64,000 bases of DNA from Arbacia lixula (GCA_963669155.1 OZ022581.1:26002483-26066482), one strand, 5' to 3'. Counted from the stretch's first letter, positions 1-13,379 are shown. Numbers and translations: made by a program. The notes: generated by a model not told the origin, from the sequence alone.

Positions 1-1806
1 TTCTGTGTACATTTCTACATTTCTGTGTTCCCTTTCTGAACACTTGTACAAGGTGTGCTATCAGACTTATTTCCTTGCAGTTTTGAGAGGAAATGTCTTT
101 GTTTTGTGGGGCAGTGCAGTGCAAACTTGACACTAGTGCCAGATTTACAGTGTAAAAATAGCTCATGAAAGAGATATGTCATTGTCTGATCTTTCAGCAG
201 CCTGACTGAATTTTGAGTGAAAACAAAGAGGAAACCAATTAAACAATACGACACACATAATATGCCTATTTATATACACTAAGGTGTGGAAGGACTGTGG
301 AATGATATGGGGGTGAAGAGAAGAGAATTTATCAAGAAATTTGACTGGTTTCTTGCCCAAAGCAGCCCAAGGTTTTGAGAGACTACACTGAGAATGTGAA
401 GAACAAATCCCAATTTTGGTGACATGATCAAATTTACACTCAAATTTAAGTTTTACAGCCACACTGTAACTGAAATGCAGCATTTTCCGTGCTGCTGTTC
501 AGAATGTAATCAGTGTCCTAGAAAGCGCTTCCTGCGCAGACAAATGATATGATAATCCCTTCTGAGATTACTAAGTCTGTATGTGATCGGAGGTATTATT
601 CCATTTGTGGCACACACAAATCCTATAGAGCAGCATTCTATCTGGCAGTGAAAGACTTAAAACCTGAACAAAGAGGACCGACAAAGACAAGTTCATCTGT
701 GGTTGTTATGTTGCAGCACCAGATGATAATATAAACACAGGAAGTTTTCACAAAAAAACAATACATGACAAAACACTGAAAGCTTTTAGACAGCAGAGGA
801 TAGTAGTAATACACAAAACATGACACACGTCTTTAATTTTTGACATCTATGTGACAAAGAGAGGATTGAATTTAAAAGTTCAAAGAAATATTGGTGTCCT
901 TAAGAAGACTTAGCATCGTCCAAGCATGAAAAAGTACTCATATTTTCAGCCTAAACCGTCCAATGAATCACTTTTGATAATCACATATTTATTACCTAGA
1001 CCTTATACTTTACAGGGGATACAAGCACATTTGAAATTAAATCAATTTTGTATCGAAAGGATTTGTTATTTATCACCTTAAGGCTACTTCTAAACCAGAC
1101 AGACTTACGCATGAATTGTGACACATTGACAGGTTTTTGTTCAGCCGGAAATGCTACAAAGAATCTGACATTTCCCCTCTTTCTTTCTAAGATATTTTTG
1201 TAATCCTTTACAATTTCAAAAAGAAAATACAACACCATGATAACCCTCCCACAAGTGTTAACCTATTTATGCCACAAAACTATTTGAGCTTTTTAAAGAA
1301 CACAGAACAAACGAGACTCCCATGATACAAGACAGAAAAATCTAGAAACCATGGTAGGAATAACCTCCTACCTAACATATATGGTTGCAGGGGGCAATTT
1401 AAAATCAAAATATCCTAGACGGTAAATCATTTCAAAACCTCTCAATACTAAATATACAGGTGTGCGTATGGAAGTTATTTAGTAATTTGTTCCAAGTTAC
1501 TTTCGATCCAACGGGCCAGTCATCGTGATTCAATAGCCGACAGACTATTAACATGTTGCTTATGGGAGGCCAGTGGGTTGATTGTATAGGAATAAGAGAT
1601 TTCATGAGACAATGGGTTAAAAAAAAATGAAAGGAGAAAATAACTTGAAAGGAATGGCCTAAAACTTCACACTTACCACAACACAGCTGAATGCACATAC
1701 CCTTGATCTATTTACGTTCTCCCCTCAAAATGTGCCAACTTCTTTTCATTCCGTACAAGGATATGAGGAACTAGGGTATACTTCAGGCTCCTATTACTGG
1801 AGTCAT
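1..1806. other. Non-coding stretch without a recognised gene
   Basis: AT-rich sequence, presumably a later intron of the ADAMTS gene. Around 595-660 there is a copy of a short dispersed motif (ACACAAATCCTATAGAGCAGCA) that recurs near 11345 and 19330 and belongs to the TTAA-bounded 87-94-bp family. I see nothing else I can name. Confidence 0.5.
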
Positions 1807-1808
1807 TA

Positions 1809-2190
1809 GGCCCGTTCACACACACCGGAAATCGAAATTACAATCGCGATCCAAATTTCGATTTTTTTTTTCGACCGTTCATACACAGGGAAAAATCGCA
1901 CTTCCCAGCAAGGAAAGAACGATCAGTGGCCAAATTGCGCATGCGCGAAACTTGCATGACCGAAGACTGACCCCGCTGTCCCAATAGCGTTTCGCGCGCG
2001 CGAGAGACGCTTGGCAAAATAATCGCGATTTTTCTGAAAAATCGCACTAATAGTGCGAGTTGAATCGCGATTAGGATCGCGGTAATTAGTGCGATTTTTC
2101 TGTCCACACTGGAAAAAAAAATCGAAATTTTGATCGCGATTAGAAAATCGATTTTTAAATCGCACTTTTTCCCTTGTGTGTGAACGGGCC
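1809..2190. mobile_element. TA-flanked inverted-repeat element, 382 bp (GGCCCGTTCACACACA ends)
   Basis: Begins GGCCCGTTCACACACA and ends in its reverse complement, TGTGTGTGAACGGGCC. TA lies on both sides (1807-1808 and 2191-2192), as in Tc1/mariner-type target duplications. The interior is unusual: many variants of ATCGCGAT, AAATCGAAATT and GTGCGATT, CpG-rich against the AT-rich surroundings. No transposase frame is present, so this is a non-autonomous (MITE-like) copy. Confidence 0.75.
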
Positions 2191-2191
2191 T

Positions 2192-2283
2192 ATTATGAAA
2201 GGGGGTGTAATATGAGCTATCAATTAAACCGGTTTCAATTCGGTGAACGAGGCAAGAAGTTACATATTACACCCCTTTCATTA
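2192..2283. repeat. Miniature foldback, about 92 bp
   Basis: The left arm TTATGAAAGGGGGTGTAATA and the right arm TATTACACCCCTTTCATTA are inverted copies around a 45-base loop. It abuts the previous element directly. It may be a short transposon remnant or a stable RNA hairpin; no coding content. Confidence 0.6.
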
Positions 2284-2383
2284 CCAGAGTGACAGGTGGA
2301 TTCAGGGCAGTAGGTTTTTATTGGTCCTTGATAAGATCCCATACACTGATTTGGGTGGGAGGAAAACTACAGTGGTAACTATA

Positions 2384-2898
2384 GGTGCGTCTTCATTAGC
2401 CCGATCAGACGAAATAGCGAGCTATTTTTCTGATCCGGGGAACTAGCCTGAAGTTGCAATCGCGTCTTCATTAGCTCGAAACTCGGGATAGGTAAGCTCG
2501 AGCTCGGGTTGCATAAATTATCGCGAGTTTCGCACATACCAGCAGTGTGCGACAGGAATAGGCCATGACCGCATGGCTTCGGTTGTGAGCTCGCATTCAC
2601 GCACGTGTAAAAACATATTACGTAAGCAATGCCTCGTGGGCGCTGATGCATGCCGGGATCGAGAAATTTTCGGGCTAATGAAGACGCTCCGAACTAGCTC
2701 GAGCTATTTCGCGAACTAGCTTGAGCTAGCTCCATCTAGCCCAAGATTTCTTGGGAAATTTTCTCGACCAAATAGCTCGCTATTTTGCCCGATCTGGCTA
2801 ATGAAGACGCAAATAGCTAGCTATTTCGTGATCTGGCTAGCTAGCCGGATCAGAACAAGCTCGCTATTTTGCCCAGCTCGAGCTAATGAAGACGCACC
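2384..2898. mobile_element. Inverted-repeat element, 515 bp (GGTGCGTCTTCATTAGC ends)
   Basis: Starts GGTGCGTCTTCATTAGC and ends GCTAATGAAGACGCACC. GCGTCTTCATTAGC or its inverse also occurs inside (about 2464, 2676, 2798), along with many permutations of CGAGCTAGCT and AAATAGCTCGC, so it is a mosaic of nested short inverted repeats. A truncated relative lies at 17672-17752. No open frame of note. Confidence 0.7.
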
Positions 2899-3915
2899 TT
2901 ACCAGTCTACCCCTCCCCACCCCCCTCCCCCCAACTACACTCGTGTCAAGAACGAGCAGCGGAAATCATGTTACCCATTTGAGTGTATATCCCTCTAAGA
3001 GGATCTAACAGGCAGAAAGCAGAAAAGCTTTTATGAAGTTCACACCAGGCATGAGAAGTGAAAGCTAACTTTAAATCTAATTTAACAAAAGAGAAAGAAG
3101 TGAAAGGGAAGAAGAGAGGGAGGGAGCAGCAGAAGAGAAAGAAGGAGGAGTAGAAGCAAGACGTGGAAAACACAAGCAGAAAACAACAGATGGTTTTGAT
3201 TATAACTAAAAGTGACAATAAATAATGGCTCTGGTATTTTAAATAGTCTGCATCAATCTACTCCAATATAAAATATGACATATTATATTAATAAATCGAC
3301 ACCTATACTATAACCATAATATTTGCTTGTTTAGTGGTCTGTTCCTAATGCGATTGCAAGCTTTCTGCATCTGTCAAGCTTTCCAAAGCACTTCTCAATG
3401 GCACACATAAAACAAGGAAATTATAAGCAAATGCAAACTCATGACAATAGCAACTGCAATTTTACCCCTTTAGACTGGCCAAGTACTCTGTCGCCAACCC
3501 TTTTTCTACCTCTCAACGGTCATTCAAATTGACCCATGCGGTGCTCAATTAGCATCAAATTATCAAGCCATTAAACACCATTAGGGCCCTGATCACGTGA
3601 ATGCCTTGCTCACGACAGGATGCCTGTTAAACCTAATGAACAAACCAGAAAGTCTTAAAAGTAAGAGTAAGAATAAAGAAAGAGTAACAATAACCAGATG
3701 CTTTAAGCCCAAAGTTTCACCCCAGTCAAGCGAGAAAACAGGAGCGAGGAGTTGGGACGAAGCAGCGGAAATATCCATTTCCATAACAGAGACGACTTCT
3801 GGAAAGGGAAATGGGGTGTAATAACTTTCATGAGGAACGTGGAAATGGACTTGAAGAGAGTAAATCTTTCAGCCTTCATGCGAGACAATGGGACTCAATT
3901 CAGGTTGTTGCTGTT

Positions 3916-3926
3916 CCTTTTCTTTC

Positions 3927-3975
<49 letters not shown>

Positions 3976-4036
3976 ACTTCTATCTCTTATATTTACTCTC
4001 CTGCTCCTAAATGCTTCCCCATTCTCTCTGTCTTTC

Positions 4037-4097
<61 letters not shown>

Positions 4098-4285
4098 ATC
4101 TATCTATCTCTCCCCCTCTCTCTCTCTCTCCCTTTCTCACCCTCTCTTTCTTCCCTTCACTCCCTCCATCTCCCACCCCTTCTCCTTTTTTACTCTCTTT
4201 CTTCCTCTCTTTTTCTCCCTCCACTTGTACCTCTCACCCCCACACCCTCCTCTCTCTCTCTCTCTCTCTCTTGCTTTCTCTCATG
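3916..4285. repeat. Long pyrimidine tract with (CT)n, (TCTG)n and (CTAT)n
   Basis: About 370 bases almost purely C and T on the plus strand, with embedded TCTG and CTAT runs. The open frames here (serine/leucine strings) are translation artefacts of the repeat. Confidence 0.95.
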
Positions 4286-4809
4286 GTCTCCCTAAGGACG
4301 ATCAGTTTCATTCAACTTCCCTTCAAGATTAATCTTGGTTGACGCAAACCAAAAAAGTACAATTTGTCAAGTTGTAATCTGATTTTGAAGGTAATCATAG
4401 TTTCTACAATAAAAAAACCTCCATTCTGTACATTTTACATTATAATCAATTCACACTCATGGTATATACAAAAACATGTGTCGCAATTCTTCAAATATGG
4501 TAACCCTTACCTAGCACTTATATTTCCAACAATTTAAAATGTTAATCATGGAAATATTCAATCAAATTCATTCAAGTTCATTCAAATTCAAGCACTGTGG
4601 AACATTCTCCCTGGCATGTGATATTATTCAAGTCTAAAAGAAGAATATTTGTTGTTGTTCAGAAATAGTTCAAACACCAAGAAAACATCACCTTCCCCCT
4701 TAGCCTAGGTCTCAGGCTGTGTGGTATGGTTCTCTGCTTTCACATGATCTACTACAACCACGACTAAGTCTGGATACATACACTAAGTATAATTCTTGCT
4801 TCCTTCTAA

Positions 4810-4969
4810 GCCCTGTCGCATAAAACTTACCACTGATGGTAACTTTGCTATCAATGGCAGGCAACTTCTATGGAAACCTATGATTTGATTTGCTGTTGAG
4901 CGATGTTACCATGGTAATTACCATTGATGACAGAATTACCATTAATGGTAAGTTTTATGCAACAGGGCC
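4810..4969. mobile_element. Foldback, about 160 bp (GCCCTGTYGCATAAAACTTACCA family)
   Basis: The left end GCCCTGTCGCATAAAACTTA and the right end TAAGTTTTATGCAACAGGGC are inverted copies, with further internal pairing around ACCATTAATGGTAA and ACCATGGTAATTACCAT. A second copy lies at 18041-18206. No coding content. Confidence 0.75.
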
Positions 4970-5741
4970 TAGAGTGTGGCCGAGAGGGAGGGAGAATGAG
5001 ACGGTCAGAAGTCCAGACGAAGCGTAAATTCTAGACTGTGGAGTGCATGGAGACAACTGTGTCTGGAAAAAAATCTAAGTCTGGCATTTAAGACCAAGCC
5101 TTCTTCTCTACCTGCCTTCTCCTCACACAGTAGACAGTGGATGAGATCTTGACTTTATTGCCAGGCTTACTTGTTTACAGATTCAGTTGTGTCCATGCAC
5201 TCCAAATGCACTCCACAGCCTTGAGCAAAAGCTAGTACAGACTTAGTTTAGGAGATTGACTGGAGGCATGAGTATAGAACATATGGACATGAAGTACCAA
5301 AGTATGTTTCCAAAATCGGGACTAAAGTCGGTGGCATTTGTGACCCAACGATCATGACCTGAATGCCCTCTCGCATTCAGAGGAAGTGATTTAGCCTTGG
5401 ACTGTAATGATGCTAGATGATATTTCACAAAATATGCATTATGTAGGTATAATCCTATACCTTTTTTTCTCTCTCTCCACATATTACCCACCTATCGGTA
5501 TTGGAGATAAACACAAACCCCATGGTTGGCTCAACTGACGATGAACCATATTGGTGACACATGTATTTGTGTTGTATGGCAAATAGCCAAATTGATTTGT
5601 TTTTTAAGGGGGGGGGGGGGAGCACTTGCAAGTTTGACTTTCATGTTGCATGTCTCAACTTCTAATGTATTGTTAGGAATATATGTGGCATACAAGTTAC
5701 AGGTGAAGTATACTCTTCAAAATTATCATCGTATTGATATT

Positions 5742-5820
5742 TCTGTCCTTCCCCATTCTTTCTTTCTTTCTCTCTTTCTTTCTTTCTTTCTTTCTCTCTC
5801 TCTCCCTCTCCCTCTCCCTC

Positions 5821-5893
<73 letters not shown>

Positions 5894-5975
5894 AGCTCTT
5901 CCACTCTCTTTATCACTCTCTACTTCTTCTTCGTCCACCTCCTCCTCTACACCTCCTCTCCCTCCTCTTTCCCAA
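5742..5975. repeat. Pyrimidine tract, (CT)n/(CTTT)n
   Basis: Plus-strand pyrimidine run of about 230 bases, mostly CT with a TTTC segment at its left end, ending in a CTCCTC mixture. It follows a G11 run at about 5608-5620. Confidence 0.93.
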
Positions 5976-8077
5976 AATCTAATTACAGGAGAAAATTAAG
6001 GAAGGAAACCAGCAAATGTAAATTGCTGAATGATGCACATAATCTCCAATTATATGACTTACACTAAAGGGGGACGCACTTCGAAACATCCATGTTCTTC
6101 ATTAAGGCAACGTTTTGACATTTGCGATCTAGGCCAGCCATGACAATAGTTTCACAACACTTAAAGAACCCATGTTTGTTCCTCTCTAAAAGTGCATGTC
6201 AAGAGATGATGGAGTTTAACAGATTTTTAACACTCATCCACATATATTTTGGCCGTGATTTAGAGTAAGCAAGCATATGGGTCGAGATATTAAATTTTTC
6301 TCAAGGTAAAGCAATATGCACATGTAAACTCATGAGCAACATATATTTGTGTGCAGTTTGAATCAGCCCCTTCTGTTTGAATGAGTTTTTGTACCAAAAC
6401 TAATTCTGACATGATCCCTGGATATATCATCCCACTCAAAGGAACTTAGCCTGACTTCAAGTCTGTTGTGCATTTATGATCAAAACTTTTCAATAAACTG
6501 GTCTGATTGCATTCTTAAAGATTAATCACTATTGATTTCTTCTCTGGCTAGCCCAAACTGAGGATAATTTTTAAACAGTGACTAGTCTTCTGAGAACTAG
6601 ACTCTATTTTTTCAGTTTGGAAGATAAATGTTTAACAGCCTGGAAACCAGGCTGAAAAGAAGTGTATGCTGATGACCGTTCTTTGGAAGATCTCATCAAA
6701 TGATTAACTGTTAATTCAATTATAAACCAGTTGTCACTTACACTACAATGCATACAACACACTCACTCACACAACAGTGAAGCCTACAAAAAACTACATG
6801 TTTCCACACTGCCTTTAACTGGTCCTTGGTGACTATATTGACTTCTTTCCAGTTTCACCTCCGGGGTAAAAGTGTCAGAGAAGATCAAAGAAGCAGCTTT
6901 GAGGTCCTGTTTTATGATCAGTGACATGCCTGCTGTACATATGTATGGACTTCCTTTTTCAAGAAAGTCATACTGATAACATTGGTTTGCACACTAATTT
7001 TCATATACATGGCAAGATCTTCAGCAATCATGCATTTTAGGGTGATATATTATTATTGTGTGAAAAGGTAGTTTGAGGTCCTTCTGCAACCGAAGGCACT
7101 GTTACATCTCTTACTAATTCAATTACACAATAAATTTGGCACATGTTGGCCCTTGGATAAGGTTTATGGTTAGGATCAGGATAAGGTTTAGGATTAAGGA
7201 CAGGATTATTGCCCTGTAATTAAACTGCAGGAGGAGCTTAAAGCCTTTTACCATATAATAAGTAGAATAATTAGAATATTCCCCCAAAGTACATGAAAGC
7301 CACACCTGCAAAACATCTCAAACATGTACACAAACTTTTGCTCCAGAACAACCTTCAGATAAACCCTGTAAAGTCTACTTCTCAACAGTTTGATTCTGTA
7401 AAATCTAGAGCTCAGCATTGACTACTTTAGAGAGATGATTTACAAATTATGCTTACTTCATTGATTCCATTCTCTGTTCCCTAATCCCATTACCTACAGA
7501 AGACTGAACTGTCTTCACCTGACAGAATCTCCTCAAATGGAGAATACCAAAAAGAGGATGAACATTACCAAAAGCTGACTAGGATTCCAAGCAGATATAC
7601 TTATTTCAGGCATTTTAGTTTGGATAGGCTGTGAACAATATGTGTCTGAGATTGTTTAGTTCTACAAAAACATGAAACCTTATTCAGGCTTTAAGTTAAA
7701 TGGCCTGATGGAAAATGGAAACATACAAGGATGGACTTTCTACAGTTATCAGCACTTCATAGAATCAGATCTAATTTGTTTTCCTTGCATCAGACAGCAA
7801 ATTAAATGCGCAGTATCATTCGATGTGAGCTGAGCTGTTTGTTGATGTCACAATGTTGTGAATGTGAGTGGGATTATATCATTGCTGTCCTTCAAAACTG
7901 AAAGACTCCATGCATTTCTCTGTAAATGTCTACAAAGATACCTGAGCCCTCTACTGCACAGTGGATAATGAATCAAGTCCGACTGAAAATGTTTGAAAAT
8001 TGATTCATGTTGGGACAAATACATGTCAGAGGTAATATTTAAAAAACACTTTTCATCCTCTTGTTTAATCACCTCAC
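5976..8077. other. Non-coding stretch; one short repeat fragment seen
   Basis: AT-rich. Around 6545-6660 there is a piece of a dispersed family recognisable by CTAGACTCTATTTTTTCAG followed by CAGCCTGGAAACCAGGCTG, which recurs near 43685. I see nothing else that I can name. Confidence 0.5.
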
Positions 8078-8123
8078 CTCTCTCTCTCCTTCTCTCTCAT
8101 CCTCTCTCTACCCCCCCCCCCTC

Positions 8124-8167
<44 letters not shown>

Positions 8168-8198
8168 CCCCTCTCTCTCTCTCTCTCTCTCTCCCTCT
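8078..8198. repeat. (CT)n pyrimidine tract
   Basis: About 120 bases of CT repeat on the plus strand, including a C10 run. Confidence 0.93.
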
Positions 8199-9356
8199 TG
8201 AATTCTTATCTTAAGTTTGACAGAGTACCACCCACCACCTCATTTTGAAATTCTTCTTTAAAGTAGCATCAAGCGTAGGAAATCAAGACCATAATACCTG
8301 TACAACAACTGAAACACAACCAGTCTAGTAACAAAATGGGGCCCTTTTCACACATATGCTGTACAAGTACTTTGTCAACAAAGCTTTTCATTCACTCTTC
8401 ACACTGTCATGTCCAATCTCTGCATTGACAATCAGATGAACAACTCAATTGTTTGCTACACAATGCAAAATACACAGTGTGAAGACACAGAACAACTTTG
8501 AGTGGCCTAGTTTAGAATTCTGTATTAAGGGTTTACATGTAGGTACAGTTTACAGTTGTAGGTGAGGCTCTAGTTTTTAAATGTATCAAGACAGTACAAC
8601 ACAGTGTGATCCCAACCCCTATATTTTGAATGATGAACAGGGTGCAGGCAAGATTTACCAAACACATCCACATCGGAGAGCGCCTAAACAGGATTGTAAT
8701 CCTATAATCAGTAGAAAAATGTTAATCATTTGAATGAAACTACTCAAGCAATCAGGGATAAGCAACATTCATTTTTTTCTGCATACATTTGAAACAAATT
8801 CATCATGTGCTCTTTGCTATATTCTTTATAGCTATAACCATGGGAGATTCAATAGGTTTTTTCTATAGAACATATTAGGCACAATATGCCACTTGAGATT
8901 TAAAAGCTTTTACTGATGTGAAGCTCTATGACTGGACATCATGAATGTAATGAATAAGCACATTCATACAGGTAAATACTTTGAATCCTTTTTAGATCAA
9001 TCAATCATTTTATTTAACTCTAAGGAGCTACCCATTATAATGAAAATCCTCTCATTTCATACAGGGAGTAGCACGCTGGACATGATCCATTAATCATCAC
9101 CAGACTAGTAAGACTAAATCTGGTGAGTTGTTAATCCCTCTCAAGATTGGGGATTAGCAAGTCATTGAGGCCTATACACACCTTGAATGGGTCCAGGAGT
9201 CTTGGTTTAGATGCTATTAACAGCTGCATTATGTCTTAGGAGCTGGCTTAAAGTGCCTTCACTGAGACATAATCTCCCATTTGCATTCTCAATATAGAAT
9301 GCAATTAAAGAATGTAATGTTAAGCCCATTATAAGAAAGCTTTAATGCATGATCAT
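8199..9356. other. Non-coding stretch, nothing recognised
   Basis: AT-rich sequence without open frames, long repeats or inverted structures that I can identify. Confidence 0.5.
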
Positions 9357-9360
9357 TTAA

Positions 9361-9725
9361 AGGGCATGTACTGTACTGGGAAGGCAAAAAAGCCTTCAAA
9401 ATGGAATTGTTAGCAATCTTCTTGCCAATGGTCTTAAATTCATGTATTGTCCATTTTAGAAGCTTGCTTAAAGTTATTTGCCCTCAAATGATGCACATGT
9501 GGAGTAATTAATGATTAATGATTAAATCCTCAAGATGTTCGGGCCGAACACTTTGAGGATTTGTGATTTAATCACTCATTACTCCAAATGTAGATCATTT
9601 GTGGGCAAATAACTTTCAGCAAGCTTCTAAAATAGACAATACATGAATTTAAGACCATTGGTAAGAAGATTGCTAACAATTACATTTTTAAGGCTTTTTT
9701 GCCTTCCCAGTACAGTATATGCCCT
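9361..9725. mobile_element. 365-bp TTAA palindrome, copy A
   Basis: Flanked by TTAA (9357-9360 and 9726-9729). The whole 365 bp is an inverted repeat: a left arm starting AGGGCATGTACTGTACTGGG, a central GTTCGGGCCGAAC, and a right arm ending CCCAGTACAGTATATGCCCT. The arms, about 182 bases each, are highly similar. TTAA target use points to piggyBac-type mobilisation (inference). No coding capacity, so non-autonomous. Other copies: 14935, 20060 (deleted), 28573 and 34776. Confidence 0.9.
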
Positions 9726-9891
9726 TTAATACTGAGCTACACTGTGCATGCACTGTGGAAGAGGGAGGGCAGAACCTACTGTTCTGTGTTTATACACTGA
9801 CATGTATACATACATCATGTTATTCCTTGTAAAAATGCACAACCATCCCACCATGAAAGTTGGCTGGAATTGTTGTCTAACCCTTTCATTA

Positions 9892-9930
9892 CCATCATCA
9901 TCATCATCATCCTCATCATCATCATCATGA
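9892..9930. repeat. (ATC)n trinucleotide repeat
   Basis: About 13 nearly perfect ATC units with one CTC interruption. Confidence 0.9.
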
Positions 9931-10342
9931 CATGTAGTAAATTTATGGGCTTTTGAATGCTTGGTAATGACAGGCTTAAAGTGTTCTGCAATATAGATAT
10001 GAAAAAGCATTCACTGAACCTATTTTGTGATACAGTCAATTGACAAGCAACACCTTGCCCATAGAGGCATGAAAAATTTCTCCTTTTTTTTTTGCACTTG
10101 ACACGAGCATTTCACATCTCCCTGAATGCAGAGAAAAGAAGTGCATGTGTAGGAGTGAGATGACTCACTGAGTTTGAAAAGGAAATGTTCAGTGATTGCC
10201 ATCTGTCACAAACGATTGTACATGTTTGCATTCAATAGAGGTGAAGTTGAGAATAGCCTCGCCTCAAGACTGTTTGGTATTTCTAATCCTCAACAGACCG
10301 GGTGAGGAGGGAAATTAGCTTTGTCATACTAGCTCTTAGAAG

Positions 10343-10345
<3 letters not shown>

Positions 10346-10394
<49 letters not shown>
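10346..10394. repeat. (CT)n microsatellite
   Basis: Pure TC dinucleotide run of about 48 bases on the plus strand. Confidence 0.97.
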
Positions 10395-11464
10395 GTATGC
10401 ATGGATCTGCCCTAGGACACAACACCTAAGAACATGTCTAGATCATAATGTACAATTTGATCAGAAATGTGAAAGCCAGGATACCCTTGACCAAATCCAT
10501 TCATTACAGCACCCCGACACTGACTTTGCACAAGATTTACAGTGTGTGTCTTCTCTAGCTTTCAGTCATATCAGATTGCATTTATCACCCATAGTTGCAA
10601 AACTATTTGTCTACTCTTTCTTAATAGTAAAAGAACGTGTAATACTATTTGTCAATGCTTCATTCATAATGAAACTATTTGTCAACTCTTTCTTAATAGT
10701 GAAAGATTGTGAATTGCGTTGGTGGTAAAGCGCCCACGCTAAAATGATCACAGAAAAGACAGGAAAAAGGAGAAAGAACAGACAAACATGTATGGGGAGG
10801 GGGGGGGGCGGTGTGCAACAACCTAAGGATCAGAGTAAAGTAGGATTTTGAGCACCTTTTCTTATAGGCCCTGAGGGGTATAGCTGGTTCCCCAGGAAAG
10901 TTGTGCGCCTCTTGATGAAAAACATCCCTTAGTGCTCGCCGCTCCACTTCTCTGATCAATGCCGCTGGATAGTGGATTATCCCCCGATTTCGATTCCTGG
11001 GGTTTGTTTGGGCCAAGAGGGCATGTTTGAGGTCTGGACAGAGGCGCAAGTTTTCCAGGGGGTTTCTTTGAATAAAATGAAAGGGGATTTCACACTTGAA
11101 ATACCACCAGCGTTATTAAATGCTGTGGGACTTTCCAGTTTCGATAGTTCACACTCTCAGATGAAGTACCACAATGTTAAAATGAAAATATAGTATTTTG
11201 GATATTTTTTTCAATCATCTCATTACATTCCCACCTGTTCTCCTCTGCTAAAATATCATCTAAACATCAAAGGTGATGTTGGAATAGTCAGATCACAGTG
11301 GAAATCTTAACTGTTTGTGCACCAAATGTGTACTTCTTCACAAGTACTACACACAAATCCTATAGAGCCACATTTTGTCTGCAACATCATTCAAAGGAAA
11401 GTGAAATACATATGTATGTTCCTCCTTGTTCTAGCTATGCTTTCTGGCTATACTGTTTGCTGAT

Positions 11465-11917
11465 TTAACCATTACATTACCAGGCTGTGAAAACCCTACT
11501 GGCCTACTACACACATTCATGCCAATGGTAATGACAAAATTAACTCTTACATTACCAGGCCTTGTAAACCCCATTGGCTTACTACACATCTTCATGCTAA
11601 TGGCACTGAAAGAGTTAACTCTTACATTTCCAGGCCTTGGAAATTACATTGGTTTACTACACATCTTCACGCCAATGGTATTGAGAGAGTTAACTCTTAC
11701 ATTTCAAGCCTTGAAAACCCCGTTGGCTTACTACACATCTTTATGCTAATAGCACTGAAAGAGTTAACTCTTACATTTCCAGGCCTTGGAAACCCCATTG
11801 GCCTACTGCACATCTTCATGCCAATGGTAATGAGGGAGTTAACCCTTACATTTTCAGGCCTTCAAAACCCCATTGCCTTGCTGCATATTTTCATGCCAAT
11901 GGTAATGAGAGGGTACA
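11465..11917. repeat. Six-unit tandem array of a 75-bp TTAA-bounded inverted-repeat unit
   Basis: TTAA occurs at 11465, 11540, 11615, 11690, 11764 and 11839, giving spacings of 75, 75, 75, 74 and 75; the expected seventh site (11914) reads TACA. Each unit starts TTAACTCTTACATTACCAGG and ends CCAATGGTAATGAGAGAG before the next TTAA. The unit ends are therefore inverted copies (CTCTTACATTACC against GGTAATGAGAGAG), with an inner CCATTGGC/GCCAATGG pair. Single copies of the same unit occur at 16709, 20308, 23726 (partial), 37301 and 48604. Confidence 0.9.
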
Positions 11918-12362
11918 GCTGGATGGAAGGATTACAAGGGGGGATATCTGAACTTTGAAGTGTAACTGTAAATTGTAAATGGTACTTTGTGATAGTTAAA
12001 CATTAGTGCCTGGGTCATGCTATGTGAAGGGGGATAGGGGGTGGTGGTTTGCGGTGCAGTTCTTTGAACAACACAACTTGGCGGCTTTCGCTCTGTCACC
12101 CCTGTCATGTCTGTAGACTAATCCCTTGGACCAATTTGGACAGCCATTAAGAGATACAAGAACTTCTAATGATGACTCTTCTCCTCTTCACCACTTGTGG
12201 TGGGACAATAAACTAACCTCTGATGATGGGATAACAGTGCAGGTGTGTAGGATGTGATTATTCAGAAAAAGAAACTTGACCATTAGCCAGGATACCGCAT
12301 GTTGCATCATAAAACATTGATAAGATCAACTAATGAGTGATTACAATGCTGCCTTATATTGA

Positions 12363-12520
12363 CGGAAGGAAGCAAGTGACAAATCATTCATATCACGGTT
12401 ATTAGTACTCTTTGATTTAACCCAGCCTTCCCTACATACAGACAAAATCTGGAGAAGATATATCAATATTGCTTCGAGATATTTGACGTCGTGCTGCAGT
12501 CATGTCAATGGAAGTGACAG
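12363..12520. mobile_element. Diverged copy of the CTGACAAAAGGAAGCAAGT family
   Basis: GGAAGGAAGCAAGTGACAAA followed by CCCTACATACAGACAAAATC and GGAGAAGATAT matches the better-preserved elements at 34308-34549 and 46289-46482. The right-hand inverted end is not clear here. Confidence 0.55.
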
Positions 12521-12539
12521 ACACATTTTGTTAATTTGC

Positions 12540-12870
12540 GAGAAGGGATGAGAGTGAGGGAGAAATAAAGATAGAGAAAAGGTCCAATAAAGTAAGGGGA
12601 AAGGGAGTGAGAGAGGGAGAAGAGATGGAAAGAAAATAAAAAGATAAAGACAGGGAAGAAGGAGGGGAAAGAGGAAAGAATGGGGGAGAGAGAAAGGATA
12701 AGGGAAACGAGAGAGGAAGATGGGGAGAAGGAACACAAAAGAAAGAAACAAAGGAGGTGACAAGAGGAATTGATGATAATGAAACAGTAGGAAAAAGCCT
12801 GAGAGAGAGAGAGACAAACAGACAGACAGACAGACAGAGAGAGAGACAGACAGACAGAAGGAAAGAGACC
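12540..12870. repeat. Purine tract, (GA)n with (CAGA)n
   Basis: About 330 purine-rich bases on the plus strand, ending in a GACAGACA run. It is the only long tract in the window with GA rather than CT on the plus strand. Confidence 0.92.
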
Positions 12871-13379
12871 ATGCGCCAAATAGATCTCTGTGATGCACTT
12901 AATGATGAAGAATCACTCAAACCCACTCATCCTCCTGACCTTTACACAAAGCCAGATATGTGAAATGATCTCAAAGTCAAACAATGTCCCTGGGTGGAAA
13001 GGCGATGAGGCCGCGATGTCAAATAAACAATTTGTCAAGTGAGTCTGGAAGGTATTCAATGGAACAAGATGCACTACACAGTTAATCTCATCAAAGAAAT
13101 CCCGTCATTTACACTTCTATTTTGATCTCAATTAATGACGCTTGCTCTAAGTAAGAACTTTACACAATGTCCAGCAAGTGATTCAGGCAATGTGTTTGAT
13201 TGGAGTCTTCATAACAGATCTATTTATAGTTCTTTTCGTTGTTTTGTGTTTCTCCCTCACAGCAACATTCCAATTCTCTGCCCAAACAAAGAATCACTTT
13301 GGGACAGTTGTTTAAGCTGTACCTCTCACTTGTTTGATCTGTTTAATTTAAATGCAAAGATGCAATCACATTATATAAT

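Noticed and set aside
3752-4342. Open frames of 94-196 residues made of Leu/Ser runs
   Set aside because: Produced by the (CT)n tract; the same happens at 5526-5999, 12500-12926, 13135-13656 and 22912-23250.
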